This document shows positions 23,201 to 37,350 of a stretch of 64,000 nt of DNA, in pieces; position 1 is the stretch's first letter, and each line of letters opens with the position of its first letter. The notes beneath the pieces are model-generated. The model saw only the letters and a program-made list of their open reading frames with translations. It was not told where the DNA came from and ran no database searches. This DNA comes from Burhinus oedicnemus (taxonomy: Eukaryota > Chordata > Aves > Charadriiformes > Burhinidae): assembly GCA_008921705.1 (NCBI GenBank), contig VFFE01007795.1:2682514-2746513 (forward strand). The letters are read 5' to 3'. The translations under genes and the position numbers were made by a program.

Positions 23201-23314
23201 AAACTCATACTGAAATCTACCCATTCCCTGTTTCTTGTTTCTATTCATAATATACACAGCACTTAAGTGACTGTAGTCTCCAGGTGTCAGTGTGGGATGT
23301 TGTATTCAGTCTCA
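20242..23314. other. gene-free AT-rich DNA
   Basis: No recognised gene or repeat family. From about 20700 to 22100 the sequence is strongly AT-rich with short A and T runs and only very short open frames. Confidence 0.55.
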
Positions 23315-23400
23315 CAAACAGAGAAGTGAAGCTCAGACGGAGTAAATGAGTTCCCTAAGGTCACATGTGATGTTTGCAATAGGAACTGGAGCTGCACTGA
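23315..23400 (-). repeat. MIR-like ancient SINE remnant
   Basis: The order of elements gaagtgaagctcagacgg, gagttccctaaggtcacatg and aggaactggagctgcac resembles the complement of the MIR/CORE-SINE body (gaaactgaggc... cccaaggtcacac... gagctggga). That order is shared across amniotes. Divergence is high and the ends are uncertain; a profile search would be decisive. Confidence 0.45.
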
Positions 23401-25140
23401 ACTTCACTGGTAGATCATTAAATGCGAGATTGTGCTGCCATGTCTTTGCCAGAGCAGGGTAACAGCCAACCAGGGCAGAATATGAGAATGTGGTTTAGCC
23501 TGTACGTGTGTTTGAAGACTGGTTTATGACAAGATAATCCAATGTGCTTATGGAAACTATTCATGATTTTCAGAGGACCATGAGAGCACTGGAGCAGACT
23601 TACAGTCCTGTGTCCCATCTCCGGTGCTTCAAAAGCAGGTGGAGCAATTCCACAGCAAACAGGTGTGGGACTTGGCTCCCACATGATATGTCATCTGAGT
23701 CTCAAATAGAGATCTGCATGACCTTAAAGCAGGATAGTTGACTTCTTGTCCTTAAGTCTGTTCAGCACAACACTCTTACATACTTATAGAAGACTGTCTT
23801 GAACTGTGGTATACGCTTAACCTCAATTACAGGTTGAGGCGCTGAATTTCTCTGGTCTTTATTTTATAAAATATCTTCTGCTTCTTGTGACACAGAAATA
23901 CATAAACCAGAAAACAGAACAGAACACAAATATAATTTAACAGCATGGATTAGAAGCCCATACAAACTAGAAGCAAGTCAGTCACTTGTCATGTCTAAAA
24001 GGTCTGGAATTGATTTGTTTGTCTGAATGGTAGAAATATTCTTAGAGCTATTCTAAGGATGATTTTAAATGATGGATTCATAAACTAACAGACTTGGTAA
24101 TGTACGTGCACAAAAATGTACTCAGTATGTAGTGTATTTCTTACTAATTTGGAAAGGCTGCTCTATGTCCATCTCAGAAAACACAGAGGTTTAAACTTAG
24201 CTGTTAGTTAAAATTCTAGTGCAAATTTAGAACAGATCTATTCTGATATCTACTAAATTCTATATTGTTTATTACTTTGTCTAAATAATTAGTGACCTGA
24301 TAGTACTCCTGGTCCATTTTAGCAGTGAGACTAATGATGTCTTCTGTTACTGGTGTCTTAAATGTGTCTCAGGCTATATCAAAGGGTAGTACACCTTTCA
24401 TTTAATGTGGAACTCCAGTGATAACACCCCCCAGGTTTTGACAGGATTGATCATCATATTGGAGAAAAAAGTATCTTTTTCTTGCATGCTATTTCATTTT
24501 ACAAGTTGATAATACAAAAGAAAATGAAGATTTGTTTTCTTGCTTAGCAGTAAATAGCAACCATTGGATGAATCATTGCAGCATGTGTAGTAATTCGATT
24601 TCACTCTTCAGTCAGGTTTTTTAAAATAAAAATCTTGCATAGTTCCTTACTAGTGTTTCCCATCTATCTTTGACTTTTGTAGCGGGTACTGGAGAGTTAG
24701 CAATGGAGGCCTGTTTGTTCTCTTGATCTGTAAAAGAGGAATTATACTGCAACGCGGTTTAGGAAAGAAAGGTAACAGTGCAAGGAAGCCCAATTTGAAT
24801 CCATGCCTGGATGTATAAACTTCACCTTTATTCTTCATTATCCACCATAGAAGGTGAAATGTCTTACTGTTTGTTAAACGGTTGGCCTCGGTCTTGCAAT
24901 TGACATTCAGGGTCTGCAGCCATGACATTGCGGCTATCTGTGAAGCTGAGTTCAAATCACTCTCACTCTGGCTAGGGAGGCAAATGAAGGGCTTGGGTTA
25001 ACTGATGGCAATACATGGAACAAGAATTTAACTGGTTGCCTAAGGGTAAAGGGGTTTTGTGTTTGCTTATCGATCCCCTGAGACCCCCAGGCTGGGCCAC
25101 ATCTCATGGTGAATGCTAAACTTTGCTATGGATCTGAATT

Positions 25141-25163
25141 GATCTAGCTAATGGAGCTAGATC
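25141..25163. repeat. short inverted repeat, 9-bp perfect stem
   Basis: gatctagct at 25141-25149 is the exact reverse complement of agctagatc at 25155-25163, with a 5-base loop. It is compatible with chance. Confidence 0.6.
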
Positions 25164-28100
25164 TCACCACCTCTGACCTCTCCTGGTCTTCCTTGTCAGA
25201 CTGAACTGGGCATTCTCCTCCAAAATGCACCCAGGGTTGCCTTTGCTGAAACCCAGGAGCCGGTGCTTATTACATAGCTCCTTTCTAAATGTCCCTGCTT
25301 TAGAGCCTTCATCTTACATGTACGGCCCTAAAATTACAAGTGTGAATTCTCAAATAACAAACAGAAGTTTTCTTTCCCTGTAAACTTAGTACACTGTGAC
25401 ATCTGTAAATACTTTCTTCCCTCCCCTGTGAGTCCAGGATAATACTGTGGCATGTACAGGTAGGCTTAGGGCAGGAATCAGCAAAAGTCCCTACTCAAAT
25501 TAGGAGATCTCTCCTGTTTTTGTTGTTGTTTCAGAGTGGAACCTGTAGTTTTTTCTAAAGGAATTCCCACTCCTCATGACTCCTCTCAAAAATCTATGTG
25601 GTAAGTTGTCTTTAAAACATCTTAATGCGTAAAGTTCGTAAAGTATTTCAGGTATGTTCCTGCAGAGACCGTAGGATCATTCCAGGAAGGGGGCCGCCTG
25701 GATCTGCTGTCTAATAACTCTTTGTCTGTGATAAAACTTAGCACAGCTACGACAGGATGAATAGATTGCTCTCAGTCACCTGCCAGTGGAAGTTTCTCTT
25801 CACAGCATCACCTTAAAAAGAAAGCAGTTCCCCTAAAATGTTAAATTGAAGTTCCAGCTGAGAAAAATGACAGTAACTTTTGAAAGAGAATTTGATTTTT
25901 ATACTCTTCTGGTTTAATAGCCAGCAGCCTTAGGTATCTGCAAATATAGCCTGAATGCATAATCAGCATATGCTGAAACCAGTACAAGTTTCACATATTT
26001 CTTGTAAGTACAGCTCCTAAGAAGGGTACTTGCACTACAGCAATACGCAGAAATCACCACATGAACTTACAAAGTGCTCTGAAAATGTACCTTTAAAGTA
26101 GTGCTTTCAAGTAAACGCCATTCTCCAGTTTTGTAATCTGTCATGTGGATAAATGCCTCATTTACCAACCAGGAGGCGACCACAAAGCTTTGTTGTTGTA
26201 AAAGTTTGATTTTCCATTTCTTGGGACTGGAAAATAAAACACAGGTTTGTCCTAGCCTTGTGGCAGAATTGACAAATCATTAATTCCATTGATTCTCACG
26301 GCAGTGAAATTTATCAAACTGAAGTCCATTTGTATTAGCAAAAAAGGTTACATGCCACGGCATGGAAAGCCGTCTTCTCATGCTCTTGCTTTTATACTTT
26401 CACCTTTTTTTTTGTTTTTAAAGAACTGCTATATACCTTGTAAAGAACCTAGAGTGGTAGATTATGAAGCCTTCTACTTGTTCTTGCCCACTGAACTCAA
26501 AGCACCTTGTGTCAGAAGTGTAAATACACAAAGTGTTGTGGAATGAAAACGTTTGCCAGGCTTCGGATGGATTTGGGAGGAGCAAAGGGCTGTGCGCAGC
26601 AGGCTGACCCACTGCACCTCTTCCCCACCAGCCGGCAAACTTCACTGATGCAAAGGCCTTTGGCAGTGTGTTAGACTAGGAGCAAATTTCCTTGATTTCA
26701 AGAAGAAAACACACAAGATTCCTGCTCGGGTGGGTTTTCCCCACCCCGGAGGACCCTGGCTGGTGTAAATCAGTGCAGCTGCAGCTGGAGCAGTGGTGGT
26801 CTACCCCACTGGTGATGCTGGTGGTGAGCAGCTCTGCTGCTGCCGCAGGGAAGAGCTGCGTTTCCCCGGGAGCTCAGCCTCTGAATGCCATGGAGGCGCA
26901 TGAGAACAGGAGGGTTAAGGGAGATCCTGATTAAAGTTCCATTTCCTGATGCTCTTCACCAATTTATATCCAAGTGCTACTTCGCTAATTAATGACTGCT
27001 CATGAAATGCCACGTGTCAGCAATGAGTCACTTACTTTTGTTGCACTTCAGTAGTATACAGCTAATGAGCAAGGACAACTCATATAATTAAAGCCTAAAA
27101 TAGCCCTGTTAGTAGGACACGATCAAGTGTTTATATCTTGCTGTAGTGGGTGGACTAGACTATGTCACTTTCCTGTCTTTGCCTTTGCTAGTGTTACAAG
27201 AAAAATGATGGAGGGTTGAAAAAATGTGGGGCAGTAAACATTTTTTCAACTGTAGTAATACGAGGAATTGAGCTGTATTTTAAAAGAACCAAAATCCTGC
27301 CAGTTACCTGTATCTGGAGTAACCTTAAAATAAGACCGTCTTAATTGTTGCCTCTAATAGGCTTCATTAAGCTCAAAACTAATTAAAAAATAAATAAGAG
27401 TGAGAAACAGCCTGGATGAAAGGGGACAGTTTAGTGCAAATTTACAGCAAAATCTGTAGTTTGGTGCTCCACAGCTGCAGGTACCTAGAAAAACTCCGAA
27501 ACAGAGTCAAGCCCTCTGTGAATGTACGTAGGCAGCTGTTCATACTTTAAGCAATGTCTTGAAAAATCTGCAACTGAACCAGTAAATAGCATTTCTCCTG
27601 CTTGACCTGGTCGGTGCTAGCACAGCTGGGATCTTGTGTTTTCATTCATGAGAGGTGAGGACCAAGTCGCCGGAGAACATTTGGTCCCTCCACACACACT
27701 GCATCCCTTTCCCCACAGTGTTACACATCACAGTCTGAACCACTGACGCAGTCCGCTAGTTTTCCTCACAGCACAGAAAACAAAAAAATCATATTTCCGA
27801 GAGAGTAAGTAGCTACTATTAGCCAAAATACCCCATATTAGTAGTCACATGTACAAATGACATGAAGTAAACTGTTTCCCAGATTCGGCAGTAGGAACGC
27901 TGAATCCCGTCTCCTCTGCCAAGGGATAAATCTCTTGTGAACCCACTTATTCTGATGAGCACCAGGAGGGAAGGGGACGGATCTATTTAGTCTCTATTGA
28001 AAAGATAACACAAAAATGAAAAGACATTATGGAAGGCATGGGCAGAATACTGGACTTTTTATTTTAGTGTTTTGGATACAAAATGTTTCAATGTTTAGGA

Positions 28101-29774
28101 GTTTAAGTTTATAATGAAAAACAGTTTTATGAAAATATTGGCACAGTCTTCCTCACAACAGCCCCTAACATCTCCCTCCCACTCCCTTTTACACAAACCT
28201 ATGTGGAAACTCAAGTTTCTGTGAAGGAACAAAAAGCTTGACCCACAGTTATGACTGCTCCTGCTGGAGAAAGCAAGAAGTTACTTTTTCAGGAAAAGAG
28301 CAATAAAGGTGAACATCCATTTTCCTTGGAACAGGTTCTGAGTGCTTTCTCAGTGTGAGCAGACCCAGTCTTGCTGCTCAGCAGTAAGAACAGCAACAGT
28401 TCTCCCATTACTGCTCGCACGACGGGTCAACGTTTGTCCTTGTTATTGTCTGTAGCAAGCACCGGGCCAGACCCTTGGTATTGGCCTCATACGGAGGTTT
28501 AAAAAAAATCCCACGAAATGAGGATCTTTTCTGAAATGACTTCTGCAGATTCTCAGAAAGCTTTGTGAATGCCTGACAAAAGCCCTCGCTCTGGTGTATA
28601 AAGCGCAGTGGGATCCAGCTGTGTGTTTTCACAGCCTTGTTTAGGAAAAACACCCAACTCGGGTTGAATAGGGAAGACCTGAATCTCCTTATTCACGAAA
28701 ACACTGCAGCCCTCCCCACCTGGCCTTGCTTGAATGTTAAGCTACGAAGACACACATGCTGCCTGGATCTTGTTCCCTTCGCGGTCCCCCCGTGACCTCC
28801 AATGACATCGGACAGTTCCCCAATGATAAATTGGGAAACAATTCCTCTTGCCGACATCTGCTCTTCCAAGTTTGTTTAGCTCTTTGGACGCTGTTTGTTT
28901 GCATCAACAGGACTGTGGATAACCACCCTCCGGCTGAGTGGTTAGATTGTGAGAGAATACCTTGGATGGAATTAATTTAGATATTTTTGGTCTCTTGGCG
29001 TCCCTTTTGGTTAAATCAAGGTTCTGTATAACTGCAGAGTGGGGGCAGGGATAAGAGTATGACACTGTCAGAGCATCTGCAAAATGGGCACTTCATGTTT
29101 TTAAAAAACATGCACTGTTGTGGAACAGAAGCGTAATATATGCCATTAACATTAGTGTCATTGAGCAGCCTCTAAATTGCAGATTGGTGGGAAAAAAATT
29201 GATATGAAAATGTAAACAAGAGAAAATGAAAACTGTAATAAGCCCTCTACATAAGAAGGGTAATCTACAATTAAATACAAAGGCTAAACTGAAACAATGT
29301 GAAGGATGAGACATATTTCCTCTTTTAAAGCTAAGACTGATGCTCTGTCTCTAACCCCCAAAGCTGAGACAAAAACTTAATGGTGTGAAGCAGAGACGCC
29401 ATGTCAGACTTCACTCTGCGTTCCTGGCTCTGGATGATTTATCACTTTCAGCCATTCTGTTTGCTATTAATTAAGCACAAAAGTTATTTTAGTAAGTTAG
29501 CTTGGCTGTGCTGCATCTCCTTTTGAGCTTAGTTGAAAGTGAAAACAAAAGGCCTTTATTACAGCTGCTGTAAATTCAGGTTCCAAAGGTATTCTTCTGC
29601 ATTTGCACACTCATAAAATGATAAAAGGCAGCTTCTTTTCTCTGCTGCAGGTGCTCCAACACTCGCTCTAAATGTGTTTATAAAACCTAATTACTTCTTA
29701 ACAAATAACCTGCATGTATTAAAACATAGCCATGAGGACGGATGTGATCTGGATGGTATTACTAGAGAATTCTC

Positions 29775-29785
29775 TTTTTTTTTTT
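29775..29785. repeat. T11 homopolymer
   Basis: An uninterrupted run of eleven T is followed by cccc. It may be the polypyrimidine part of an unused splice acceptor or simple low complexity. No retroposed gene copy is visible beside it. Confidence 0.8.
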
Positions 29786-30495
29786 CCCCTGACAGCAGAC
29801 ATATGGGCTTTGTTTTATGCTTTGGAGGACAACGAACTATTGACCACCAAATGATGGGACAACGACGTTCGATGCTGAGAAGGCCCTGCTGGAAGTACCC
29901 TCTGGGAGACAGTGCTCAGCAGTGCAGGTATTTCTTGGAACTGGAGCTGACTGCCAGCCAGGCTCTGTCTGTACCTCTGACTGCTTTGGAAATGTCAGGA
30001 ACGTCAGCCAAAATGGGAGGCTCGTGAGAGAGGAAGACAGAGCATCTTGCTGAGCTACAGCAATAACAAATCTGTGGCTGAATGTGAGTTACCACTGCCT
30101 ACTAGCACAGTTTTCAGAGTTGAGTGGAAAAAGCACTCAGACTTTACACAACTTTCCTGGTGACACATCCCTACTCTGCTGGGAACTCGCATTGACACAT
30201 GCCTATGGCAAGGAGCTGTTTTTTTCCCCAGCTCTGTTGAGAATGATTTCCTGCTCCTCTTGTTGCATCAGAGGAGTGCTGGTCACTTTGTGTTTCTTTC
30301 CTTTTTTTCCTTCCACCCACAGAATATTAGAGTGTCTCCCCATTTTCTTTTTCTTAATGGCAGATAGGAAGAACGAAACATAAACCCCAATAAAGGCAGG
30401 CCTGAAGTGTCTGGGTAATTAGATGTCTTGCAATTCAAGTTATGCTGGAATACAAAATACAAAACTGATGACTGATGTGGCTTTTTGTTCTCCAG

Positions 30496-30510
30496 TCAGC
30501 CGATTACAAG
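30496..30510 (+). other. candidate 15-nt microexon
   Basis: A pyrimidine-rich tract ending in ctccag (to 30495) precedes tcagccgattacaag (30496-30510). This is followed by gtaaat, giving a good AAG/GTAAAT donor. The length is a multiple of three. Another acceptor-like cag follows at 30535-30537, too close to form an intron with this donor. Very speculative. Confidence 0.08.
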
Positions 30511-33500
30511 GTAAATGCTTCCTTCTTTCTTGTACAGTGATTATAAATTGAAGACAAGACGTGTTTGGGTGATGCAGGGGACCAGACAGTATTCAAACAC
30601 AGGATGCAGAGGATTTTGTCCCTCTGGGTGTCTGAAAGTCCCACCGAGCCCTCCTGTCAAAGAATCCCTGCACAGGTGGGAGATGTGCAGCGTGGATGAG
30701 CTGAGAAGGGATGGTGGGGGCAAAAGAGACGGTGCGTGTCAGGTAGCACAAGCACCTTCCCGTCCTTTTGTCTGGGCTGCAATTGTACAACTTGTACCTG
30801 TTCTTTCCTCTGAGGATCAAGAGAGTTGCGCTGCAACCCTCCTCCAGCACAGAAATGGAAGGAGCATAGCAAGGAGAGATCTCATTTTTATTCAGGTTAC
30901 AGAGATTTAAGCGTTGCCATCTAATTCCACGCTGAACAGCTGTTTGGAAGCTCCTTGTGCTGAACTTCCGAGGAGCCAGCCCACAGCAGGCACTCAAGGT
31001 GCTTTGACTAAACACTCTGCTCCTGAAGTTCTCTCAAAAATTTAAGTAATCCAGACAATCCTTCAACTCCCACTTCAGCTTATTAAGAAGCGTGGGTTCC
31101 CAGGAGCAGCAAATACAGCACAGGATACCTTGTATGTAGTACTATCTCTCATATGCCGATTTTAACAGCTCTCTGAAAAGGAGGTTCAGTTCCAGTTTGC
31201 AGTGGGAGAGGCTTTCTTCTGAGCTGCCTGAACCCTCCCAAGTCCCATTTACAGGCCAGGGTCTGCCAGGCTTTGATGTTTGCTGGACAAGGTCCAGTCC
31301 ATGGGCAAGAGTCACCAGCTCCAGCTCCTGCTGGATGAGCCAAGTGATGCATGTGTGATGAGTGTGAAGAAGCACCTGGGGGCTTCAGAAAGACAAAATC
31401 CCACCCAGAGAGGAAATCTTAATGCTTAACAGAGTTTCCCAGAGTCAGAATTGCTTGCTTTTCTGAAAGTAAGAATTTTAGCCGGTTGAAATGAGGATAC
31501 ATGATGGGAGAAATTTATTCTTGATGGAATAGTCTTATAACATTTTATTATTACTTTTCACACTGAAATGTCTCATTGTGTCTCTTGAGAACAATCTTTA
31601 GACATTTTGACATACTTTCTATTCAATTCAGAAATTAACAGTGTGGTTTTAATGAAGTTCAGATAAACCCGTTATGAATACTGGGGCACAAGACAATTAT
31701 TTTGTTCACAAATCAAGAAGAAAAACAAGCAAAAGCCTATCTGAAGATTACAAAGATAATGTCAAAGAAAATAAAAAGATAAAAGAATGAGCACAGCTAT
31801 CATCCCTCGAATATTGTGAAATGTATTTTATGACATTTGGCTGTAATCACAATTAGCCATACTCAGGGCTGTTTGCTTGGCTGTATCTGCAAATCTGAAT
31901 GTGTGTGTATAAGAGAGTAATAGTGGCTGTACAAATTAATTTTCTTGTGAAGATCTGATTGCTCCACCTGTTATAGTCTGTCTACATCGTATATTCCCTT
32001 CAAGTGTTGCCGATTAGCTCACAGAATGTAATTGAAGAATGAAAATAGAAGACCAAAATGTCTGATTTATAGACTGAATTGGTTATGCCCAGTAATTTTT
32101 TTTTGATGCTGGTTTACATATTCTGTTATTAAATTGATTAAATAATTTAATGCTGCTATAAACATGTCAGATGGTATTTCACATCAATTTTCTACCACTG
32201 AGTGGGACTCTCATTTACTTCCCAATGTAGTAAGTATTACTGAAGTAAAGTTGGTGCTGGTCTTGAAGAAGACTGCTAAAGAACACCAAGGAAAGAAGGA
32301 AAGGATGAAAATACCATCTGTAATCACATGTTGGTGAAAAACATAGTTAGCGTGGGCAGCTCACGCTGTTTGCATCTACTTTATTCATGTTAAATAAAAA
32401 AGCTTTCTTTGCTGGCTTGAGCAGAGCTGAAAGAATAACAGGTTCCAAAGGAAAAAGATTATTTCAGTGATTCCTTGTTTTCTTTAAAAGCAGTGACAAT
32501 ACAATCACCAGACCATAAGCTGCACTGCTTGTACATTTATTCAGTTGTAGAACTGAATCTATATTTGAGGAAGGATGGAAAGTTAAGACTGTAATAAATC
32601 CCAACATCAAAACAAAGCCACTTGCTGCAAATCATAATGTTAGTAAAACAGATAAATTAAAAAATGTTTTTGGGGAAAATATATAAGCTGATAAAATCCA
32701 GGTGGACCTGCAGGAAATTAGTGTAGCAAACTGTTATAAATATTGTCAGCTATAGCCAGAGAGAAGGAGCTCCAGCTGCTGTGTGTCGCTCTCCACTCAG
32801 AGCTCAGGCACTGCAGGAGCTCCCTTTGGAGCATCATAGCTGAGCTCCCTTTCCTCCTATCTGATGGCACCCGAACTTCTGCTGCCTAGTTTCCGTCTTT
32901 GAGTTCAGTCCTGTATTTTTTGTTTACCCTGAACTTGCTTAGAATCTATTTAAGCTGTACTAATGGCTGTAGTCTGTTTTAATCATCTCCTGGAGAGTCA
33001 CAGTCGTTGCCTGGGTTCACAAATTTTTGAAGGAAGAGAAAAACCTGCCTTTTTAACGGCGTTCTGACTTTGACGTGTTATTTGGCTCACTCACTATTCC
33101 TCATCCGTGTGCACAGAAAAGGGGGTAGCAGTTTGTATATCATGCAAAGACAGGGTAAAAGAAAAAGTGTGGAAGCCCACAAAACCCAACAATTTCCTCT
33201 TGCAGTAGTCTTATTGCATGACTCCACCGTCACACCCCATCTTGCACCTTCCTTCTGGCCCAACAGACCTTACAACATCCAGAGTGTCTCCGTTTGCCCT
33301 TCAGAAATACTTTCAGATTTTTCTGGGTTGTGCACAACATCCCAGATGGATTTTATTTAATGAATAAGTAACAGTTCTGTGCATCGGATTGGTCGCTGCT
33401 TCATGCCTGGGTTCCTCTTGCGAAATCAGTGGATTTTGGGCTGCAGAGCGAAAGAAGGTGCTACTTCCAGCAGTACCACAGCACCTCTCTGCAGAGGAAT

Positions 33501-35618
33501 CACTCATTTGCACTGTCTACACAGTGCCTAAATATAAATCTGTGTATAAAAATGTTCAAAAAAGGTCGAGTAAGTTATGTTCATTGATACACTGTTGTCG
33601 AGAATATAGCTGGCTTGTCAAAAAGGATGGCTCCTTCACTGACCCAGGACCCCTCTCAGGAGGAGCAGACGTATTTGCGTAGAAAGACATAACATGGTTG
33701 ATAAATTTTTCAAAATGAGTTGAGAGTTTTTGTTGCTGTGCTTTGCTATGATTTTGGTGTTTTGTATATCTTTAAATTTTAAGAGCATTCTGCATGCAGT
33801 ATATATATTTTGCCCCTAAGACTTCACTTCTTTTTCTTTTTTCTTAAATGTATTCCATTAATTTAAAAGCAAATCAAGGCAGAGGCTGAAGATATATTCT
33901 CTGTATTTGGCAAACAGCAATTTCCATGCACGGGTGTGCCTTACAGCAAATGTAAGCCTCTCGTTTTCAAACATCCACGTGGACTCCACATTCCAGGAGT
34001 CACAATCTACATCAATCCTCTGCCTCAAGTGCCTGCTTACATTTCCTCATCCTTTTTCTTGTTCAATGAGTATTTTTGGGACTTAACTGTTTAGCGATTT
34101 ATAACTTGCATGTGAAAGCAGGCATTCCTGCTACTGCAGTGGCAGCCAGACGCCTGGATACTTCCCCGCTCGCTGTCATTTTGCAGGTGCAAAGCAGAGG
34201 CCTTTTTTGCAACTGGTCATTAATCACATATTGTCGGACTCAGATTTAAAGATTGGAAACTGCTTAATGCGCTTCAGGTTCTCTTTTCAGACCAGTTCTG
34301 AGCCGAGTGAGTGCACAGAGTCACTCTTCTCTGAATACGTATCAGAGTGGATTGCATTAAAGTCCTTTTTTTCACTTGCTGGGGAAGAGAGTCATTAAGA
34401 ACTTATGGTGCAATGTGCCACAAGAAACTTGGGAATTTGACTCACCGGATCTGAAAGTATATACTCCAGCTGAAAGGATGATAGAGGAGATAAAATTGGC
34501 ATTGTGATTCTGAGGCTAAGATTCCTCCAGATTTATTTAAGAGAACAAGTTAAATAATACTGCGAACAAAAGCAGAAAGCTTATAAAAGGATCAGGATAA
34601 ACACTGAAAAATAAAATTATTTTTCAGCAGTAAAGAAACAGGAGAAGGCCAATAGATCTTGATGACAAGTCAGCTCTGATCACTATAAAAGTTATACTTG
34701 GAATGGACATCTACATAATTCTCGTGACTGGCTTTACTCCAGGTCTGTATTTCTAAGTTTTAAAAATGATAAGTGTCTAAAGAGCTCCAATGGTTTGTGG
34801 GGGGCTTGTTTTGGTAGAAATTGCTGTAACTAAGAACGATATGATTGGAATTTGGAAGGCAACATTTGTCATTACTAAACTTGTTTGCTTATATTTACAG
34901 TTCTTGAAGAAGTATCAAGCGAGGAAGGTTTCAATTTGAAACAAATCTACAGTGTTGTTAGAAGACGTGAGAGAGTAGCTCCTTTGAGATGTTCTCTTTC
35001 TGTCTTGTAAACACACTTTGGCAATTTTAGGTAGTGCGCGGAGAGCCAGGCATAAGTGTCTGTACATCTCAGTTCATTCGGCTCTATTCGATCTGAGGAT
35101 TGTACTTCGGTGTACATTTTATTAAATGCAAAACTGAGAAACAGAGAAAGCTTCTAAGCCCCATGTCAGTGAACCACACAGTAAAAGCGCAATTATAAAA
35201 ATATAATAAATATTTATGCACTTAGTACATATTGTAAACTGTGCACATGCACAGAATAACAAAAGACTTCATACCAAAGCATTTTCTGCTTTACAGATTA
35301 CTTTAGGCTACCATGGCCCAGCTGCTTTGGAAGCAAGATTTGGCTAAAAGTGAACATTTTAAGATTTTTCATGTGCATGAAAAAGGAGGCACTTACTTGT
35401 ATCTGAAAAGGAAGATGTATTTGACATAGTGTGTCCAGAATCAATATATTCATGTGGTGTATAATTGTAATTTTTTAGCAAGGGAACCTCCTCCCCTTCT
35501 ATGGACAAAAACCAGGGTTCTTTTGTACTGTTTACTAGGCTCACCCTGATTCTTATTCTGCCAAAATAAACTCAGAGATGTAAACTCTATGCCTCTGCAC
35601 AAAAAAACCCTCTACACC

Positions 35619-35631
35619 TTTTTTTTTTTTT
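35619..35631. repeat. T13 homopolymer
   Basis: An uninterrupted run of thirteen T. No retroelement body is recognised on either side. Confidence 0.85.
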
Positions 35632-37350
35632 GTGAATGGAAATAAGAAGGTTGAGAGATAAGTCTGGGGGCTATAATTATAGAAATGTATAAATGAAACT
35701 GTCAAGTAATTCCTTTGAAGACACTTTTTAGTGTGTATTTCAGAAAAGGAGCAATTTGTGTGATGCCAACCGTCATTAATTGGAATTTCTGTGCCTTTGC
35801 TTTAATAAATTTGCTTCAGTTACTTGATCTTTTAAACTCTCCCATTAAGTGGTCTGCACTTGTTAAGGGAATGATGTGAAGTATGCCATCTGTGTGGAAT
35901 TCTGCCTAATCACTACATTCATTGATGAAAAGAGAAGAGGTGCCCATCCACTTACTGTGCAAATACACGACCTCCTTTCTGTGGAGAAGTGAGTGGAGAA
36001 GGAAGGCTGGAAAAGGTGACTTGGGCATCTATTTCTGTAGGGCTTGGTCATGCCTTTCTATGAATAACCTGATCTCATTCACCCAAGGAACTGAGGATGT
36101 GAGTGATTCCCATACGGCTAAACAAGGATTTTAAGGTAAGAACGTGCTTTTGAGTGCAGGGCCAAGCCAATGAACATACACTAAGTATATGGGGAGCAGT
36201 GGCTTGGAAGCAGCTGACACCAGAATAGAATACATCAGGATATGTGTCACTGGCAGGAATCTTTCAACTGGAGCCAGTCTGATAATGTTTTCTGGAGGAA
36301 TGCTGCAGCCCTGTGCCATCACATGCCAGGGTGTGTTTCCATCATGTGAGCAGATTGGTGGTCATGTCCCCAGGTGACAGGAAGGTCCCTGAACCTCACC
36401 CATGTACTCTCCTTACATAAGTGCTGTGTTTCCAGCCAGATGAGAGGACACCAAGCAGTCCTGGCCATAGAGCGGAGCGTGTAGCTGGCACCTGCCAGCC
36501 AGCCTCAGTAGTTTGGTTATATGGGGAAGGTGCTTCCTTCTGGCTATGTGAAGACATGGTGTGGAGCTATCGGGAAAGAGGGCAGCATGGCTGGGAAAAG
36601 AATTCAGTATCCTAAGAGAGGGGACGGGACTGGGTCTTGGGCCAAATTGAGTTGTTGCAGTAGAACAGACCATTCATAGGGACTGGAGGTTGCTAGCTCC
36701 AATGCACAGTGAGATACCTGTCAGTGGCAGTTTGCCTTTTCAAGGATGTTGTTCCTATACTTTAATGCATGAACAGAGATTGAGGGGGTATACTGTGATT
36801 CTTCCTCATTTTTCTTAGTATTATTTCAGCTATTATGCAGACACTGTGATAAACATAGTACAAACACATCACACATGAAGACTGTTAGTTTGCATGTCCA
36901 TTTCTAACAATATGGTAGTACCCAGGGGCTGGTAAGTGGGTGTAAGCAGGCATGAGCAAATCTAATCATTGATGATGTCAAGAATATCCCACAGATCACA
37001 CCTTTAGGCAGGCACGGGGTACAACCAAAAGATGATTAGAAACAGGTGCCTAAATATGGTGATAAGTGAGGGCCACTCACCCCTGGGGGAAAAAAAAAAT
37101 AAAAAATCTCTGCTTAACAGCACCTTTGCTGAGCTGGCCTGTCCCAGCCTGAGCACCCAGAGGAGCCCGTCTGACACCCAGGCCAGTGGGAAGGCAGCAG
37201 CACCCACCATTGAGATGTCAGCCTAGTGCCCCAGGCACGCTGTGCCTGCGGAAACCACAGCCAAGCTGCTGGCACACCCAGCCCATGCCCATCATCACAG
37301 CTTCTTTCTCTGGGTATCAGCACAGCAAGGTCTTGTGCATAATTGCTACC

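Larger units (their letters stand above)
23401..30495. other. gene-free unique DNA, about 7 kb
   Basis: No recognised gene or repeat family. Visible items are a perfect 9-bp hairpin at 25141-25163, a T11 run at 29775-29785, and TAAT-rich stretches at about 26940-27100 and 29430-29580 that resemble conserved noncoding DNA in composition. A GC-richer patch lies at about 26740-26930. Confidence 0.5.

Noticed and set aside
27141..27172. gtgggtggactagactatgtcac as a CR1 3' end
   Set aside because: Only about 20 bases resemble the CR1 ggttggactagatgat block, and nothing upstream matches.
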